A stretch of DNA of 64,000 nt, from positions 310,001-374,000 of the forward strand of contig JAJAGP010000420.1 of NCBI GenBank assembly GCA_025084515.1, read 5' to 3'. The DNA comes from Ancistrus triradiatus (Eukaryota; Chordata; Actinopteri; Siluriformes; Loricariidae). Positions 35,820 to 47,283 of the stretch are shown here, piece after piece (within the stretch, counting starts at the first letter, position 1; each line of letters opens with the position of its first letter). Both the position numbers and the translations under genes were made by a program. The notes beneath the pieces are model-generated. The model had not been told where the DNA came from. It made no database searches and worked only from the letters and a program-made list of their open reading frames with translations.

Positions 35820-36850
35820 TGGGGTGGAGAGGGCGGGAGCGGGGGCGCGATAAGTGGGAATGGGGGGAAGGGGAAAAGGACGAAAAGGCTGGATGTAGGA
35901 AGTGAAAAGTGAGGTAGGGAAGGGTATGGGTAAGACAAACAACAAAAGCTTCAAGGGTGAAACCAGATAGACTGGAGGTTAAAAAGAAAACTTGGGAGAA
36001 AATTGGTGGGGAGGGGAGGGGAAACGATGTGAAAAAAAGCAGAGGAGTAGTTAATGGGTAGGGACAGTACAAGGGGGGAAAGAAAGAAGTGTGGTAGAAC
36101 AAAGGGGGAGAGGTAGGGGAAGGTGGGGAGAAATAAGGAAATGTCGAGAGGGAGGGTTAATGAGTTGGCAGCGAAAAGCGGACGTGATGGAGGGTGCAGA
36201 GGGCAAGGATGAAATAGACTACAAGGGGAGGGTGGGATCGCGGCATACTAGGGGGGAGGCGACGAAAGAGGATAAGTGGGCGGGAACGAGGAGAAGTAAG
36301 GAAATTACAAAAGAGAAGGCGAGGGCTGTTAGAAGAAGAGGGGTAAGCTAAACAGGGGTGACGGCGGGGGGGAGGGAAAGGTAGGGAAAGAGATTGGGGA
36401 TGACACGTAGAAGCGATAGCAACAACACGGAAAAACAAAGGGGGAGATCTAACCAGATAGGCGCAGTAGAGAGGAAGAGATGAGGGCGCAATTGAAACTA
36501 TAACCAACGTATTAGGTAGGGTGTAGAGGGAGGGGGGGATGGGCCAAGAATGAAAAGGTCTCACAGGAGGGGGACGGGGTGGGGAAGACGCGAGTGTCGA
36601 GAGAAGTGAAAGAATGACGACAAAGGATGAGGTAGGCCGAAGTATGACGGAAGGAGAGAGATCCAGGCAAAAGACGTGATCAGGGTGTAGACATAGAGAG
36701 GATTGTGAGAAACTAGATATGTATGTCAAGAATAGTGGGGAGGAGCGGCCGGGGGATGTGAGGCGAGGAACAGATAGAACGTATGGGAGAAAAGGAAGTA
36801 GAGGAGTTAGTACGAAGAAGATGTGAATGAGTTGATAGAGCGTGAAAAGT
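35820..36850. repeat. Purine-rich (G/A) tract of about 1 kb
   Basis: The plus strand abruptly becomes dominated by G and A, with many runs of three to seven G, for about 1 kb, then returns to normal composition just before a SINE. No fixed repeat unit is visible, so this is not a simple microsatellite. Open frames on the minus strand here are just pyrimidine-coded Ser/Pro/Leu/Phe strings. The strand is capable of G-quadruplex or triplex structure. It is also the kind of sequence that assembles badly, and the SINE and exon on its far side carry many small insertions. Confidence 0.8.
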
Positions 36851-36870
36851 GAGTATCAAAAAATGTAAAA

Positions 36871-37061
36871 CTGTGGTACCTGGTGGTTAAGGTACTGGAC
36901 TATGGACCAGAAGGTCCAGGGTTCAAATCCCCCTCTGCCAAGCTGCCACTGTTGGGTCCCTTTTGAGCAGGCCCTTAACCCCATTGCTTTTGTATTGTAA
37001 GATTGTCCAATTGTAATCCGCTCTGGATAAGGGCTTCCTGCTAAATTGCTGTAAATGTAAA
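36871..37061 (+). mobile_element. tRNA-derived SINE with many small insertions
   Basis: Full-length copy of the dominant SINE. Unlike other copies it differs mainly by gained bases in short runs: 'gggtcccttttgagc' where others read gggtccttgagc, 'ttaacccca' with bases lost, and 'cttcctgctaaattgctg' where others read gtctgctaaatgctg. Other full-length copies in the window differ mostly by substitutions. The damage matches that in the rspo2 exon 300 bp away. Confidence 0.85.
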
Positions 37062-37375
37062 CACATCCCCTCTGCTTTCTATTACTTAAGTACGCACCAT
37101 TAGTTCCATAAACGCATCCAATAATTTTTTAAATAATCTCAAAGAAAGACAAAACATATTTAAATGATCAATTGAACATAAACACTATTAAAAACATGGA
37201 GAATCGTCTGGATACGTCCCAAAACCATTCCAGATACCAATTTTATGTGTATAATGTATTTCCTGCCTGCAATTCACTCTTCCCTGTAGAAAAACAGCAA
37301 ACTTGTAATCGGCTCTACATAAGATCATATCTGTGATTGTGTTATGGCCATTTGAAGACGTACAGTCTTTCTTAC
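37062..37375. other. rspo2 intron, no feature
   Basis: About 310 bp between the damaged SINE and the furin-2 exon donor. I see nothing in it beyond the splice donor at its right edge. Confidence 0.4.
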
Positions 37376-37526
37376 CCTCCACACTCCAGCTGTCGTCCAG
37401 GGGGAACGAAGCCTCTGGAACACTTCTCGTAGCAAGCGGGTTTTGTGGCAAGTAAAATCCAGGCTTGCACTTTGTGGGCAGTGTTGCTTTGCTTAAACAG
37501 GTCTCGCAATTATCTATTTTGCAATC
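37376..37526 (-). pseudogene. rspo2: R-spondin 2, exon encoding furin-like repeat 2, frame-broken as printed
   Basis: Second furin-like repeat exon, which in the family contacts LGR receptors. The acceptor ('tctctgcag') and donor ('gtaagaaag') are intact. The exon measures 151 nt; by my count the human exon is 147. The reading is not clean in any frame: pieces such as CKIDNCETC, TKCKPGFYL, RCYEKCSRGF and PLDDS appear in different frames. I account for the length as an extra t right after the first two exon bases, three extra bases near the SKA segment, an extra c after GFYL, an extra t before the next cysteine, an extra c in the proline codon run, and three missing bases near the 3' end. Most gains duplicate the neighbouring base. 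That pattern suggests sequencing or consensus error more than decay, because the other two exons are intact. Typed here as pseudogene only because the printed sequence cannot encode the domain. Confidence 0.85.
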
Positions 37527-38408
37527 CTGCAGAGAAGCAAACAAAATGAAAGCATGTGGTAAGTAACAAAATACCAGTGTGTCAAACACTAGTGAAAAAC
37601 TGTTTTATGGTGGCTGGCCTAGTGGACCAGAGGACTGGGAGCTTAATCCCATCCGGCTGAGCTGTTATATCCTTAACCCACGGTTGTAAGATTTCATCAT
37701 GCCGTGTAAGGGTGTGGTATATTAATGGAAATTTCTGATTTCAATAAAAAACTCCACCCAATTCCAGTGTTGTCCCTTAGCAAGGCTCTTACACTAAATG
37801 TTTGTAAAGTTTAGAAAACAGACCTGTCGTCAAAGCAGTTTTTATTAAAAGCCGAGTTAGACTCAAAATGAAGCACCAGTGGTGCACTCCCTCAGACGCA
37901 GAAGGAATACACTTGAGAGATCTAAGACTGAATCATGAACCAGTGCTCCTCTGGGTGAGATCAGACGCAGAAGGAACTTGTCCTTAGAGAAATATAAAGA
38001 ACCTAAGATGGAATTGTTTTTAAGGCAACAAGTTAGAGTTTTTGCTACTTTTTTGCCTCATCCTAGTGGGTGTTAATCCCACGGCAGGTGCTTAATAACC
38101 TATTTACTTTGATCCGTCCCTGTATTTTTAGCACTTAATACCTATTTCAGATGATGGTATGTGGGGAAGATTTAGTTTGTGTTTTGCATATGAACCTATT
38201 CCAATTGGGATGACCCTGTTGTTACTGTCTACCACCTTGTGACTCAAAAGCTACACTCAAATTCTGTTGCCCTCTTTGTATGGCAGACGCACAATCTCAC
38301 ATTTTGTACTGTATGTAACTTCTATCTCTTTCCGGAAATAATGGAAAGATGTTTGTTTCATCAAAATGAACAGCTACAATTCCAAGCTACATTTAGTTTT
38401 ATGCTTTG
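37527..38408. other. rspo2 intron with a possible old SINE scrap
   Basis: 37610-37735 retains a faint SINE-like order (a 'ggcctagtggaccaga' block, then 'ccttaaccca', then 'ttgtaagatt') but is badly degraded or rearranged. The rest is featureless intron. Confidence 0.35.
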
Positions 38409-38580
38409 TGGTAATGTGGTTGGCTTGAAAGTTAAGAAACTGAATGTCCAGGGTTCAAATCTTACTCTCCAAGCTTGCCACAGGTGGGTCTTTGAGTAAG
38501 GCTCTGAAACCCACAAATGGCTTGATGTAGATTGGATCAATTTGTAAGTCATCTGGATAAGGATGTCTGCTAAATGCAAT
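38409..38580 (+). mobile_element. Old tRNA-derived SINE
   Basis: Sense copy with 'gtccagggttcaaatcttac', 'gtgggtctttgagtaaggct' and tail 'ggatgtctgctaaatgcaa'. Confidence 0.7.
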
Positions 38581-39961
38581 TGCTGCCAGTACATAAACAT
38601 TACTTTCCTATTATGCCATCCATCTCATGAGTTTTATTATTTTCTTCTCATGTCTCAGATGCTAGAGTGTTGGACGTCAGAGTGCCAGGTTAAAGCCATC
38701 ATATTGTCCTTGGACCGTAGAGGATAAGCGCCTTTCCTCAGGGCAGATCAATCAATGAACAGCTCAAGCTCCAACCACTGACTATGCTTGTCCAGAACTC
38801 TTGTTTCAAGCGATTTTTCTTTGAGGAATGGCCCTCAGGCCTTAGGACCTTTGGTTTCCAGCAGTGTAGTTTGTGTTACCCCACCAAGCCACAGGACCCC
38901 AAGTTGTCTAATAAATACATATTTACACTGTAAATAATATATTATGAATATTAATATTTAATGAATTACTAACAGCAGGCACACATCCTAAAATCAATCA
39001 GACTTTTGCTTGCACTTGTGACAATGTCATAGAAACTGTCATCATGCCTGCAGTTTATTGCTTTATTGCATTCCAGTTACATTTTTTTTCTTGATATATT
39101 TACAGATGCATCCTGAAAATTAATCCTGTCTGAACGGGTTTTAGGTAGAAACGCCACCGACTGCACATTCATTAAAGCCACAAAACAGATGTTATTTTGT
39201 TTCAAATGGAAGATGCAATCTGCCAATATGTCCTCTCCAGTCAGCTCGAACTTTTTGTGGGGTTTTATCAACTCTAATGTGTATACACGTAGAGCCTGAG
39301 TATGGTAAATCAGGACCTCAAAGGACAATGCACTAAAGGTCCATAATTAAAAGCATTCATCGAGAAGCTGCCCGATTTATGATGTTGGTTAGAATGTGGT
39401 CTGATTGAACTAATTGAATCTCAGATTTCAGCCATTTTCAGAGGTGCAGTTTTGGACTAATCATACCTCAATATCTCGACCAGCCAACTGTAGTGTTACT
39501 TGCTTGCTTTACCTAAGGCTTGTGTAAATGCCACCGATCGAGGGGAGCGATGGATAAAGGGGATAAATAGCACTGGCAAATGTAAAGGGCAGAAAGGGAC
39601 ATGGCAGGACAAAAAATAGCAGACGAATTATAGCTTCCAGGTCAGTAGCTAGCACTGTTTAGAAAAGCAAGTTTATTTACTTTCATAACAGCATGAAACG
39701 CTTTAATCTTCCCGGTTTGAAGGACACACAAGCATCATCGGTGTCATTTTTCTTTAATTCGCAGGTCTGTCTTTAGCAAAATCTTATCGTCTGTCATAGA
39801 TACGCCCAAGGAATTTTTTATGGGAACGTACTAACGATAAAATCGTTTGAAACGTACCTTCCAAAACTGTCTTTCAAGGGTAATCCTCAAAACAGTTCAG
39901 TAATGTTTTTGTTGTGTGTTCAATCGAAACTGAGGTATATAACGTATGCTAATCTACATGA
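38581..39961. other. rspo2 intron, no recognisable feature
   Basis: About 1.4 kb of unique intron; nothing recognised. Confidence 0.4.
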
Positions 39962-40487
39962 CTGTGCAAAAGTCTTTGTCCACCAATAGATTTAAATATA
40001 CCATGTTTAGCAACGATATAATGGGCCCTATATCGTTATTTTCTCAGTCCTTTATTAGAATGGCAACCAGAAATTTAAGGTACATTTGTAATGCAGATTA
40101 AAAAAATAAAAATCAGCTTCTGTTGGCTACAGTGGCAATGGCATGGATTAAGTGTGATTTACTGGTGACCTCCCCTTTGCACTTGAGCAATAGCACAACG
40201 GCAGCTTCATCGGATCCTTTGACCTTTGATATTCCAAGAAGCAGAATCAGATTGGTCTTTTTTGGGAAGGGTACAGCCAAGAAATCACTTTTTCATAAAA
40301 GGAACAGGGTAAAAGGCTAAGATATATGCTAAAGCTCAACAAAAGATTGAACGAAGATCAGTGAAAGAGGATTAATGGAGTGACCGAATCCAAGTTTTGA
40401 AATTGTGTTGGTCCAATCGTCAACAATATGTTCATTCTACCATTGCTAAAACTACAAATCTAATGGTGGCCTTAGACTTTTGTACAG
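39962..40487 (+). mobile_element. MITE family M, longest copy
   Basis: Left end 'ctgtgcaaaagtctttgtcc', right end 'ggccttagacttttgtacag' followed by TA. At 526 bp it is longer than the 403-bp copy and may be closer to the complete form. Confidence 0.85.
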
Positions 40488-41640
40488 TACTGTATAATAT
40501 ACGTAAATTATCTCATGTTTGTTTTGATTGTCAAACATTCGCTGGGGCAGTCGCTGCATTTCTACATTTTCAGCCCTCAAAAGCCTTTGTGTGTGTCAAT
40601 GGTTCTTAGTAAAGAAAAGTCATTGTTGTTTTAATCCAATTGTCTGTTCTTTGTGTGTTTTGGGTTTGTCTAGTGGAGTGTGTTTTGGATTTGGAGTGTG
40701 TCTGAGTGAAAAAGAGGCTAGTAATTCGCGCTTTCTAGTCTGCGCCGACATGACAAACATGTGTCAAGGTGTTAGATTTCATTAAAATCAAAAACACAAA
40801 GCATCAGCGTAGCCTGGACGACAGCCTTGTCAAAACATGACAAACACATCATTTAGATTGTTTCAAGGACCAATACCTATCAGCTGAGGATGAATTTTGG
40901 CTGTCTGGGGGTCTTAAATGGGATGATAGACGTCAGCTCTCTAAAGAGTGTTTTCCTAACGAGGTTGACGGCCAAAGCAAAGAAAGACGTCCGAGTTCTG
41001 AAACATCCATATTAGCGTGGACGAGGCCCAAAACCAAGAAGAGGCTTTAGGAGAGACGGACGTGTGCTGGCGCTCGACGGATATGGGTTTGGTCTGTGGC
41101 TCACCATCATGGTCCCTAAAATTAATTAGGGGTCATTTTACACTTTCTCCAGCTGAGCGTCGTGGCTCTTCAGGGACAGGAAACCTCTACTCGTTTAGCT
41201 TCCCAAAGCAGGCTAAACAACCTCACCACACAGACCAGCGTTTCCCAAACTGGTTCTCTGTCTCATTCTCTGCCAGCTCCAAAATCAACTGTACCAAGCC
41301 ATTGAGTTCACTGAATACCTGGTTGAGGAACCCCTTGTTTGTATGCAAATCAGGGTTAGGTCTGGCCACAGTTCTCTAAATAACACTCAGACCAATAAAG
41401 CGTAAGTAGTGCGTGTGTGTCCAGTCAGAGACATCACGTTAAACTTGGTGAACCCTTTGGAATCTTGGACTGCTGCATTAATTACTCATAAAACGTGGCC
41501 TGAACTTTGTCCAAGCCATAATAATAAACATATTCTGCCTAAATTAAACACACAATCGTACTTTCTTATGTCTGTTTTGAACACATTGATGAATCATTGA
41601 CAATCCTGGCTGGGCATGTGTACCCTGGTTTTTAACCACT
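40488..41640. other. rspo2 intron, no recognisable feature
   Basis: Unique intron. Plus-strand open frame 41017-41379 (120 codons) lacks any motif or splice context. Confidence 0.4.
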
Positions 41641-41930
41641 GGTAGATCATCCTTTAGCAGCAGTACCATTTGATGGATCTGCTGATGAGACTTGCACAGG
41701 GGGAATTTTAGACAATTCTGGGATTACACAGTCACAGTGTCTCAATTGGGTCACGGTTTGGCGTCTGACTTTGCAAAAGGTGTCTTCTCTTAAAACCATT
41801 TTGACATTAATTGCAAAGTTGCACAGGTCCTGAGCACCAAAGCAGCCCCAAACCCAAACCGCCAAGCTTCACAGTGGGTAAGAGCTTTGGCATTTCTGCC
41901 AAAACAAGAGTTGGGGATCGTTTGCTATAT
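41641..41930 (-). mobile_element. Possible old Tc1 transposase scrap
   Basis: 'caccaaagcagccccaaacc' and 'gccaagcttcacagtgggta' are typical words of reversed fish Tc1 transposase genes. Ends not found. Confidence 0.45.
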
Positions 41931-41956
41931 GCAATTTCTTTATGTTCCCTGCTAAT

Positions 41957-41957
41957 T

Positions 41958-41988
<31 letters not shown>

Positions 41989-42057
41989 GATAATATATAT
42001 ATATATATATATAGTATATATTATATAGATACTATATATATATATATATATATTATA

Positions 42058-42104
<47 letters not shown>

Positions 42105-42122
42105 CTTATATTTTATATATTT
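41957..42122. repeat. (TA)n microsatellite
   Basis: Long, interrupted TA array of about 165 bp, strongly self-complementary and prone to hairpins and to length errors. Confidence 0.9.
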
Positions 42123-42134
42123 TATATGTAACTC

Positions 42135-42470
42135 TCTCCCTTGTCCGACTACTTAATGCCGATGTGCATATTTTACATTTTACTTGAACTAAGACTCCAT
42201 GACGTATTAGCTTAGATAAATTAGCTTCAGTCTTACATTCTACATCTACGCCGCCCAAGGAGGTTGGGTCCCTTTTTGAGTCTTGGTCCTCCCAAGGTTT
42301 CTTCGTATAACACTTAGGGAGTTTTTCCTTGCCACTGTCGCCCTAGTCTTGCTCAATTTGGGATTGGACGTAGATATTAGGAGATAATCCAAAACTGTAA
42401 AGTTGCTTTGAGACAATGCTCCATTGTAAAAAGCGCTATATAAATAAATCTGACTTGACTTATAAATAGA
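42135..42470 (+). mobile_element. LINE 3' tail (L2-type)
   Basis: 'cctcccaaggtttcttcgta', 'ttttccttgccactgtcgcc', 'ttgctttgagacaatgctcc', then 'gcgctatataaataaatctg' with a TGACT tail. The TA array precedes it directly. Confidence 0.85.
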
Positions 42471-42494
42471 CTTTAATTAGCTAACTTAGTTTAA

Positions 42495-42720
42495 TTCTTA
42501 CATTTATCATCTAAGCCACCCAAGGACGTTGGGTCCCTTTTTGAGTATTGGTTGTCCCAAGGTTTCTTCCTCATAACGTTTAGGTATTTTCTTTGCCCCT
42601 GTCGCTCTAGGCTTACTCAATTTTGATTGGCCTTAGATAATACAAGATAGCAGAAAATTGTGAAGCTTTTTCGAGACAATGCTTCACTGTAAAAAGTGCT
42701 AGAAATGACTTTGACTTTGT
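42495..42720 (+). mobile_element. LINE 3' tail (L2-type), second copy in tandem
   Basis: More diverged copy of the same tail 30 bp downstream in the same orientation ('tgtcccaaggtttcttcctc', 'tcgagacaatgcttcactgt'). Confidence 0.75.
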
Positions 42721-42901
42721 TTGCATTTTATCGATTCAAATTCTGATTCCGATTTTGTTTATCAATTCCGATTCTTATTGATTCCAAGTTTCAATTCAAA
42801 ATGGTGAAGAATGTGCCAAATGTTTAGATCTAAAGAATATCTTTAAGTTTTAGATTTCAACTTCAGAAGTAATCATTTTTACATTAAGCGTTTCTCTTCC
42901 C

Positions 42902-43012
42902 ATGGGGCAAAAAAAGTATTTAGTCAGCCACTGATTGTTCTACTTAGGAAGATGAGAGAGGTCTGTAATTTTTATCATAGCTACACTTCAACTATGAGAG
43001 ACAACATGAGAA
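42902..43012 (+). mobile_element. Solo terminal fragment of Tc1 family 1
   Basis: 'tatttagtcagccactgatt' and 'gatgagagaggtctgtaatt' match the termini at 7969 and 57303; no transposase follows. Confidence 0.8.
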
Positions 43013-44759
43013 GTGATGAACAAGCGTTTTGCTTATAATAGGTTTATCTGGGTAAAAGACTTAACGTAAAACTGATTACTTTCCTTTGGGGTCACAGGTT
43101 CATTGTTTCAGAAGTATTTAGAACTTATCACCAGTAGTAACTGAGTAAGTTTGGTTTACCTAGGTCATTGTTTAAGTACATTAAGCTATGTTCTCGTTAA
43201 GTGTTTTAATCTCTCCCGGCTAACGCAGCATTTGAGCTTCGTTTTCTCCAAACTTCTTAGCATTTTTCTGTTAATGCTCTAGTGGAGCTTTTCACAACAA
43301 ACATGATAATGTACATGACTGCATGATGCACCAGTCCTGGCGAACAGATACAGACCTATTTTTGAACTAATCATGGAACTGTATTTGAAAAATAAAATGC
43401 ATTACTAGGAACCGAGAAGTGGAATTGAAATTCTATTTTTTAACTGGTACCCGGTCTTTGGAATTTTGGAACCCGATACCCAACCCTAGTCAAAACGTGT
43501 ATCTCTTTGTCTCATCTGTTGATTAAGCAAAATTATGGCTCTGTGGAAAATCCAGGTCTTGAGATATGCATAGAGGTTTATGGAGACCAGTACTTTTTCT
43601 CCCTGGTGTCCATTCATTAACACCAGTTTGGTTCCAACACCAATTGTATGTATTTCCAATAGATACATAAACGGACACTTTATCAAGTCTCTTGCTGTTA
43701 CATGTGGCTTCTTTTTCACCTCTTCCATTTTGATCTTGGCTATGTTGGATAGTTTGTCTTATTGCAGGTTGATGACCTTAGCTTTGGTAGCATGCTTGCT
43801 GCTGTCTATTGGAAACGAACTGTCGCTGCCACTTTGTCGCTTGCTGCTGTGAACAAAAGTTGATCTGATGCGATTAAAAGACCAGGACAGGCCCGAGCAT
43901 TCTTGAATAGCTCGCATAGCTTCAATAAAGGACATGAATGCAGGCCATGCAGTCAGCATAAACAAATCTCCTCCTCATATTTGTCTCCAACATGCTGTCT
44001 TCACACCACCAGACACCACAACAGTGCTGCGCTGTTTGATAAACATGTGCTTTGCTGGTCAAATTACAATTTGCTGTAGGGCTTTTGGCAGGTAGAGAAA
44101 GGCCACACAGGGGGATGCGATGCGTTTTTGTTGCCAGAGTAATAAGAGCTCTGAGCAATCCAATGTCCCTACACGTCCAGCACATGACAGCAACCAACAG
44201 TTAATAAATCTGCTCTGTAATTGGAAAGCCCTCCCCGTCCATTAAACACCAGGCCTTAGAAGCCTGTCATCACCTGATCACCCAGAAGACAAGTTAAAAG
44301 CAGGTAAAAAAAATACTCAGACCTAATATAAATCTCAGACGAGAGCTTCCTGAGCAACGTGGAGTCGTGAGCAAGCAGCGTGGCAGCTTGCGAAACTGAA
44401 AATCACCATTGAGGCCAAAAGGCAATATCTCATTTCACTGTGCTTTGTATTGGACTTAACAGATTTACTCCATCTCTGTCAAATTAAACGAAAAGTCATA
44501 ATAAATAAAATCAAACCGTAAAAAAATCACCAAGGAACTAAACCTCACAAGTATCACTCAAACCTACTTAGCAAAACACTGAATATGTCTTTCACTTCAG
44601 CAATCTTCAATTACAGTTAATCAAACATGATGATTTTGGTTTTATTTCCCGAAATGCAGCAGTTTAGTTCCAAGGGATGAAGGCACATGCAGGCATCTCG
44701 GTCCTAACAGCTAACCAACACAATATCAAAAGCTGGCGTAGACCGCACAGTACATGTCC
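43013..44759. other. rspo2 intron, no recognisable feature
   Basis: About 1.7 kb of unique intron, moderately GC-rich around 43.8-44.3 kb. Open frames here are short and without motif. Confidence 0.4.
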
Positions 44760-45386
44760 AGCACTATGTGGACGCTAGAAAATAACAAGCAAATCTGCTT
44801 GAACATTTCATTCCAAACCTATAGTTATTAATGTGGACTCGGTCCTTTCTTTGCTACAATCAGCCCAGTGAGTGTTACTGAACTTGGACATTGTTGTTTG
44901 GCCTGGTTTACAGACATTCCAGTTCATTCCAAAGATGTTATATGCGGTTGAGGTCAGGGCTTAAGCCATTTTATACAAGGGGACATTGCCATTCTAAAAC
45001 AGAAAATGACCTTTGCAAACTGTTTCCACAATCTCAGAAGCACATCAGTCTCTAGAATGTCACTGTGTGCTGCAGCACTGAGTGTTTACGTGCACTTAAT
45101 AATCCAATCATCATCGGATTTCTGCAGTTATCTGATTATTCAAGTGGCCATGTAAACTGCATACTTTGATTTCCCAGATTGGATTAACGTCTAGAAATCT
45201 TATTTTAAAAATCTGATAAAAAGAGCTGGATTTTAACTCAGTTATCAGGTTTCACAGTGCATGTATATCCTTACACTGATTCAATCGGTTTTCAGTCTGA
45301 ACATGCACACATGCAATAGTCCCAGAAGTTATTTGCCAGATCTGCTTATTCTAAGTCACTATTTTCCATAAAGTTGCTTACAAATA

Positions 45387-46260
45387 CAGTGGTACCTCGG
45401 TTCTTGTTGTTAATTCGTTTCAGAAGGCTCGTCGAGAACTGAAAATGACAAGTACCGAGCAAAAAAATTCCAAATTCCTTTCCAGACCCCCAGAAAATCC
45501 ACACTGTATAAGGCATTATATGCATTAATGGAGTTGCATTGTACAGCTGCTCCCTGATTTACAAAGTGGACATGTTCAGACAAATCAAAGTTAAATGTAA
45601 CATGAACTGGGGAGTTTAAATAAAACACGTGTTTGGTGCGTCATAGCGGAGACGAGGCTGAAGTTGGCTTCTTAGTCACCATCTCGGGTCCACCTTAAAT
45701 GACTGCAGTTACATTATGGTGCCTGTAGATGAAGATTCCACCTCATAATAAATAATGATAAGTGAGTTACTGTTTAAAACACTTGCATTAACCTACAGTT
45801 GGCCAAAATCATTAACACAAAGCTTATTTTTTAATAAAGTGTTGAAAAAATTTTGTGAGTAATGGATTGAAAGTGCAAAACACTCTATTGGTTAACTAAC
45901 TGTAGCCTGTGTTCTGGAGCATTCAATTCCTGTTTCGCTTTCGGTTGGCTCTTATAAACTAACCTTTTAAAGAACCATGGAGACGTATTTGCACTAAGAA
46001 TACAGCACTGTAGATGTACAAATAAAGAAAAATACAATCAACACAGCAGAGATCTCCGTAAGATGAATGTATTATAAGCCGAGCAGTTTAGATAGGTAAC
46101 CTACAGTTGAGCAAAGGCATTAACACAGAGCCTGTTTTATAAAAAACTGTTGAATATCTCATGTAATTCATTGAAAAATGTATTGAAAGTGAAAAACAAA
46201 AAGAAAATGTCCATTGGTGCTGCTGCTCAGCTCAGTCAGCTGGCTGATGCCCGGGTGCTG

Positions 46261-46290
<30 letters not shown>
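45387..46290 (-). mobile_element. Family Y transposon, one end missing, inside Z
   Basis: Begins after TA with 'cagtggtacctcggttcttg' and is the reverse complement of the copy at 47284-48350 for about 0.9 kb, including 'gcattatatgcattaatgga' and 'ctgctgctcagctcagtcag'. It ends in an (AAT)n run at 46262-46290 without its second terminus. Confidence 0.8.
46262..46290. repeat. (AAT)n microsatellite
   Basis: Nine to ten AAT units at the truncated end of family Y. Confidence 0.9.
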
Positions 46291-46294
<4 letters not shown>

Positions 46295-47283
46295 CAATAA
46301 AAAAGTTTGAAGTCTACGTCACAACCTTCTGTGAGATTATTGTCTGGTTCCGATTACTGCCCAAGTCATGTAAACCCGGAGCATTCCCATAATCCGATTA
46401 CTCAAGTGCATTTAAACTTGATCGGATTACTGACAAATTCGGACTTTCTGCAGTTATCGGATTATTAAGTGCATGTGAACGCACTCAGTGGGCTTACCCT
46501 CCCCTGCAGCTAAAAGGACCAGCCCAATATTCCTGTACCACCAAACTTTACAGTGGCTGCTTCTCTTTCCAAGGCTTTACGCCATGGCTGATGCTTGGCA
46601 TTGCTCATTCTGACCTTAGATATGTCTGCAGCCATAGAATCCAGTTCCAAACCATGAGGCCCCAGATGAATTGTTCTTGTGCTGGTATTGCTTCCAGAGT
46701 TTGGAATTCAGTACCGAGATTTGCAACTGGCAGGTCTGATTACTCGGTGGTAAAAGCCAGCTGCTGGAAATGGCAGCTCCTTGTAACTTGAAGGTTGGGT
46801 TGTGTGTATACTGAATCATGCAAAGGACTGACACCCTATCCAAATTGTGCCTGCACCCAGTAAATTCCTGGTTAGGCTCCAGACTGTCCCAGACACCACA
46901 GATGACACTTGGGGGTAAACAGAATGCTTTGTATTTGCTTTGCTTTTGCGTTGCAACTGAGGATAGGCTATTTTATGCACTCCTTGCTGCTGTACTTGGT
47001 GGGCCCATTCGACACTTTGGTGGCAACCACTTTAGAGCTGAGCTTTTTCATTTTTAAAAAGACAAATAAAGGAGATTACATGGCAGAAAATTCACACACT
47101 TACTGTTCAAAAGGGGGCATCTTATAAAAATGACACTATGAAAGTCTTTGAACTCTACTTCGTGCCCCATTTAGACTGCTGAATCCACTAATTACAAGTG
47201 GTGTCCACATATTATTGGACATGTAGTGTGTGTTATAGTATAGAAGTCTAATTTGTTTCAATGTTAACTTTCAGATTCCTATA

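Larger units (their letters stand above)
45077..46489. mobile_element. Inverted-repeat transposon (family Z) inside the Tc1
   Basis: Left end 'actgagtgtttacgtgcact' then 'taataatcc'; right end 'ggattattaagtgcatgtga' then 'acgcactcagt'. These are inverted matches. The interior (45110-45330 and 46300-46440) has further GGATTA/TAATCC words. Family Y sits in its middle. Confidence 0.7.
44760..47229 (-). mobile_element. Tc1 family 4 remnant hosting nested insertions
   Basis: The left terminus 'agcactatgtggac' and right terminus 'ttggacatgtagtgtg' resemble the TATAGTGT-type ends of the copy at 3236-4152. Reversed transposase words ('ttgaggtcagggcttaagcc', 'accaccaaactttacagtgg') lie on both sides of an insertion at 45077-46489. 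No intact frame. Confidence 0.6.

Noticed and set aside
36157..36729. 190-codon minus-strand open frame rich in Ser, Pro, Leu
   Set aside because: Product of pyrimidine-rich composition opposite the purine tract; no domain and no splice context.
41957..42122. TA array as a replication origin or functional palindrome
   Set aside because: Ordinary microsatellite; nothing else suggests function.
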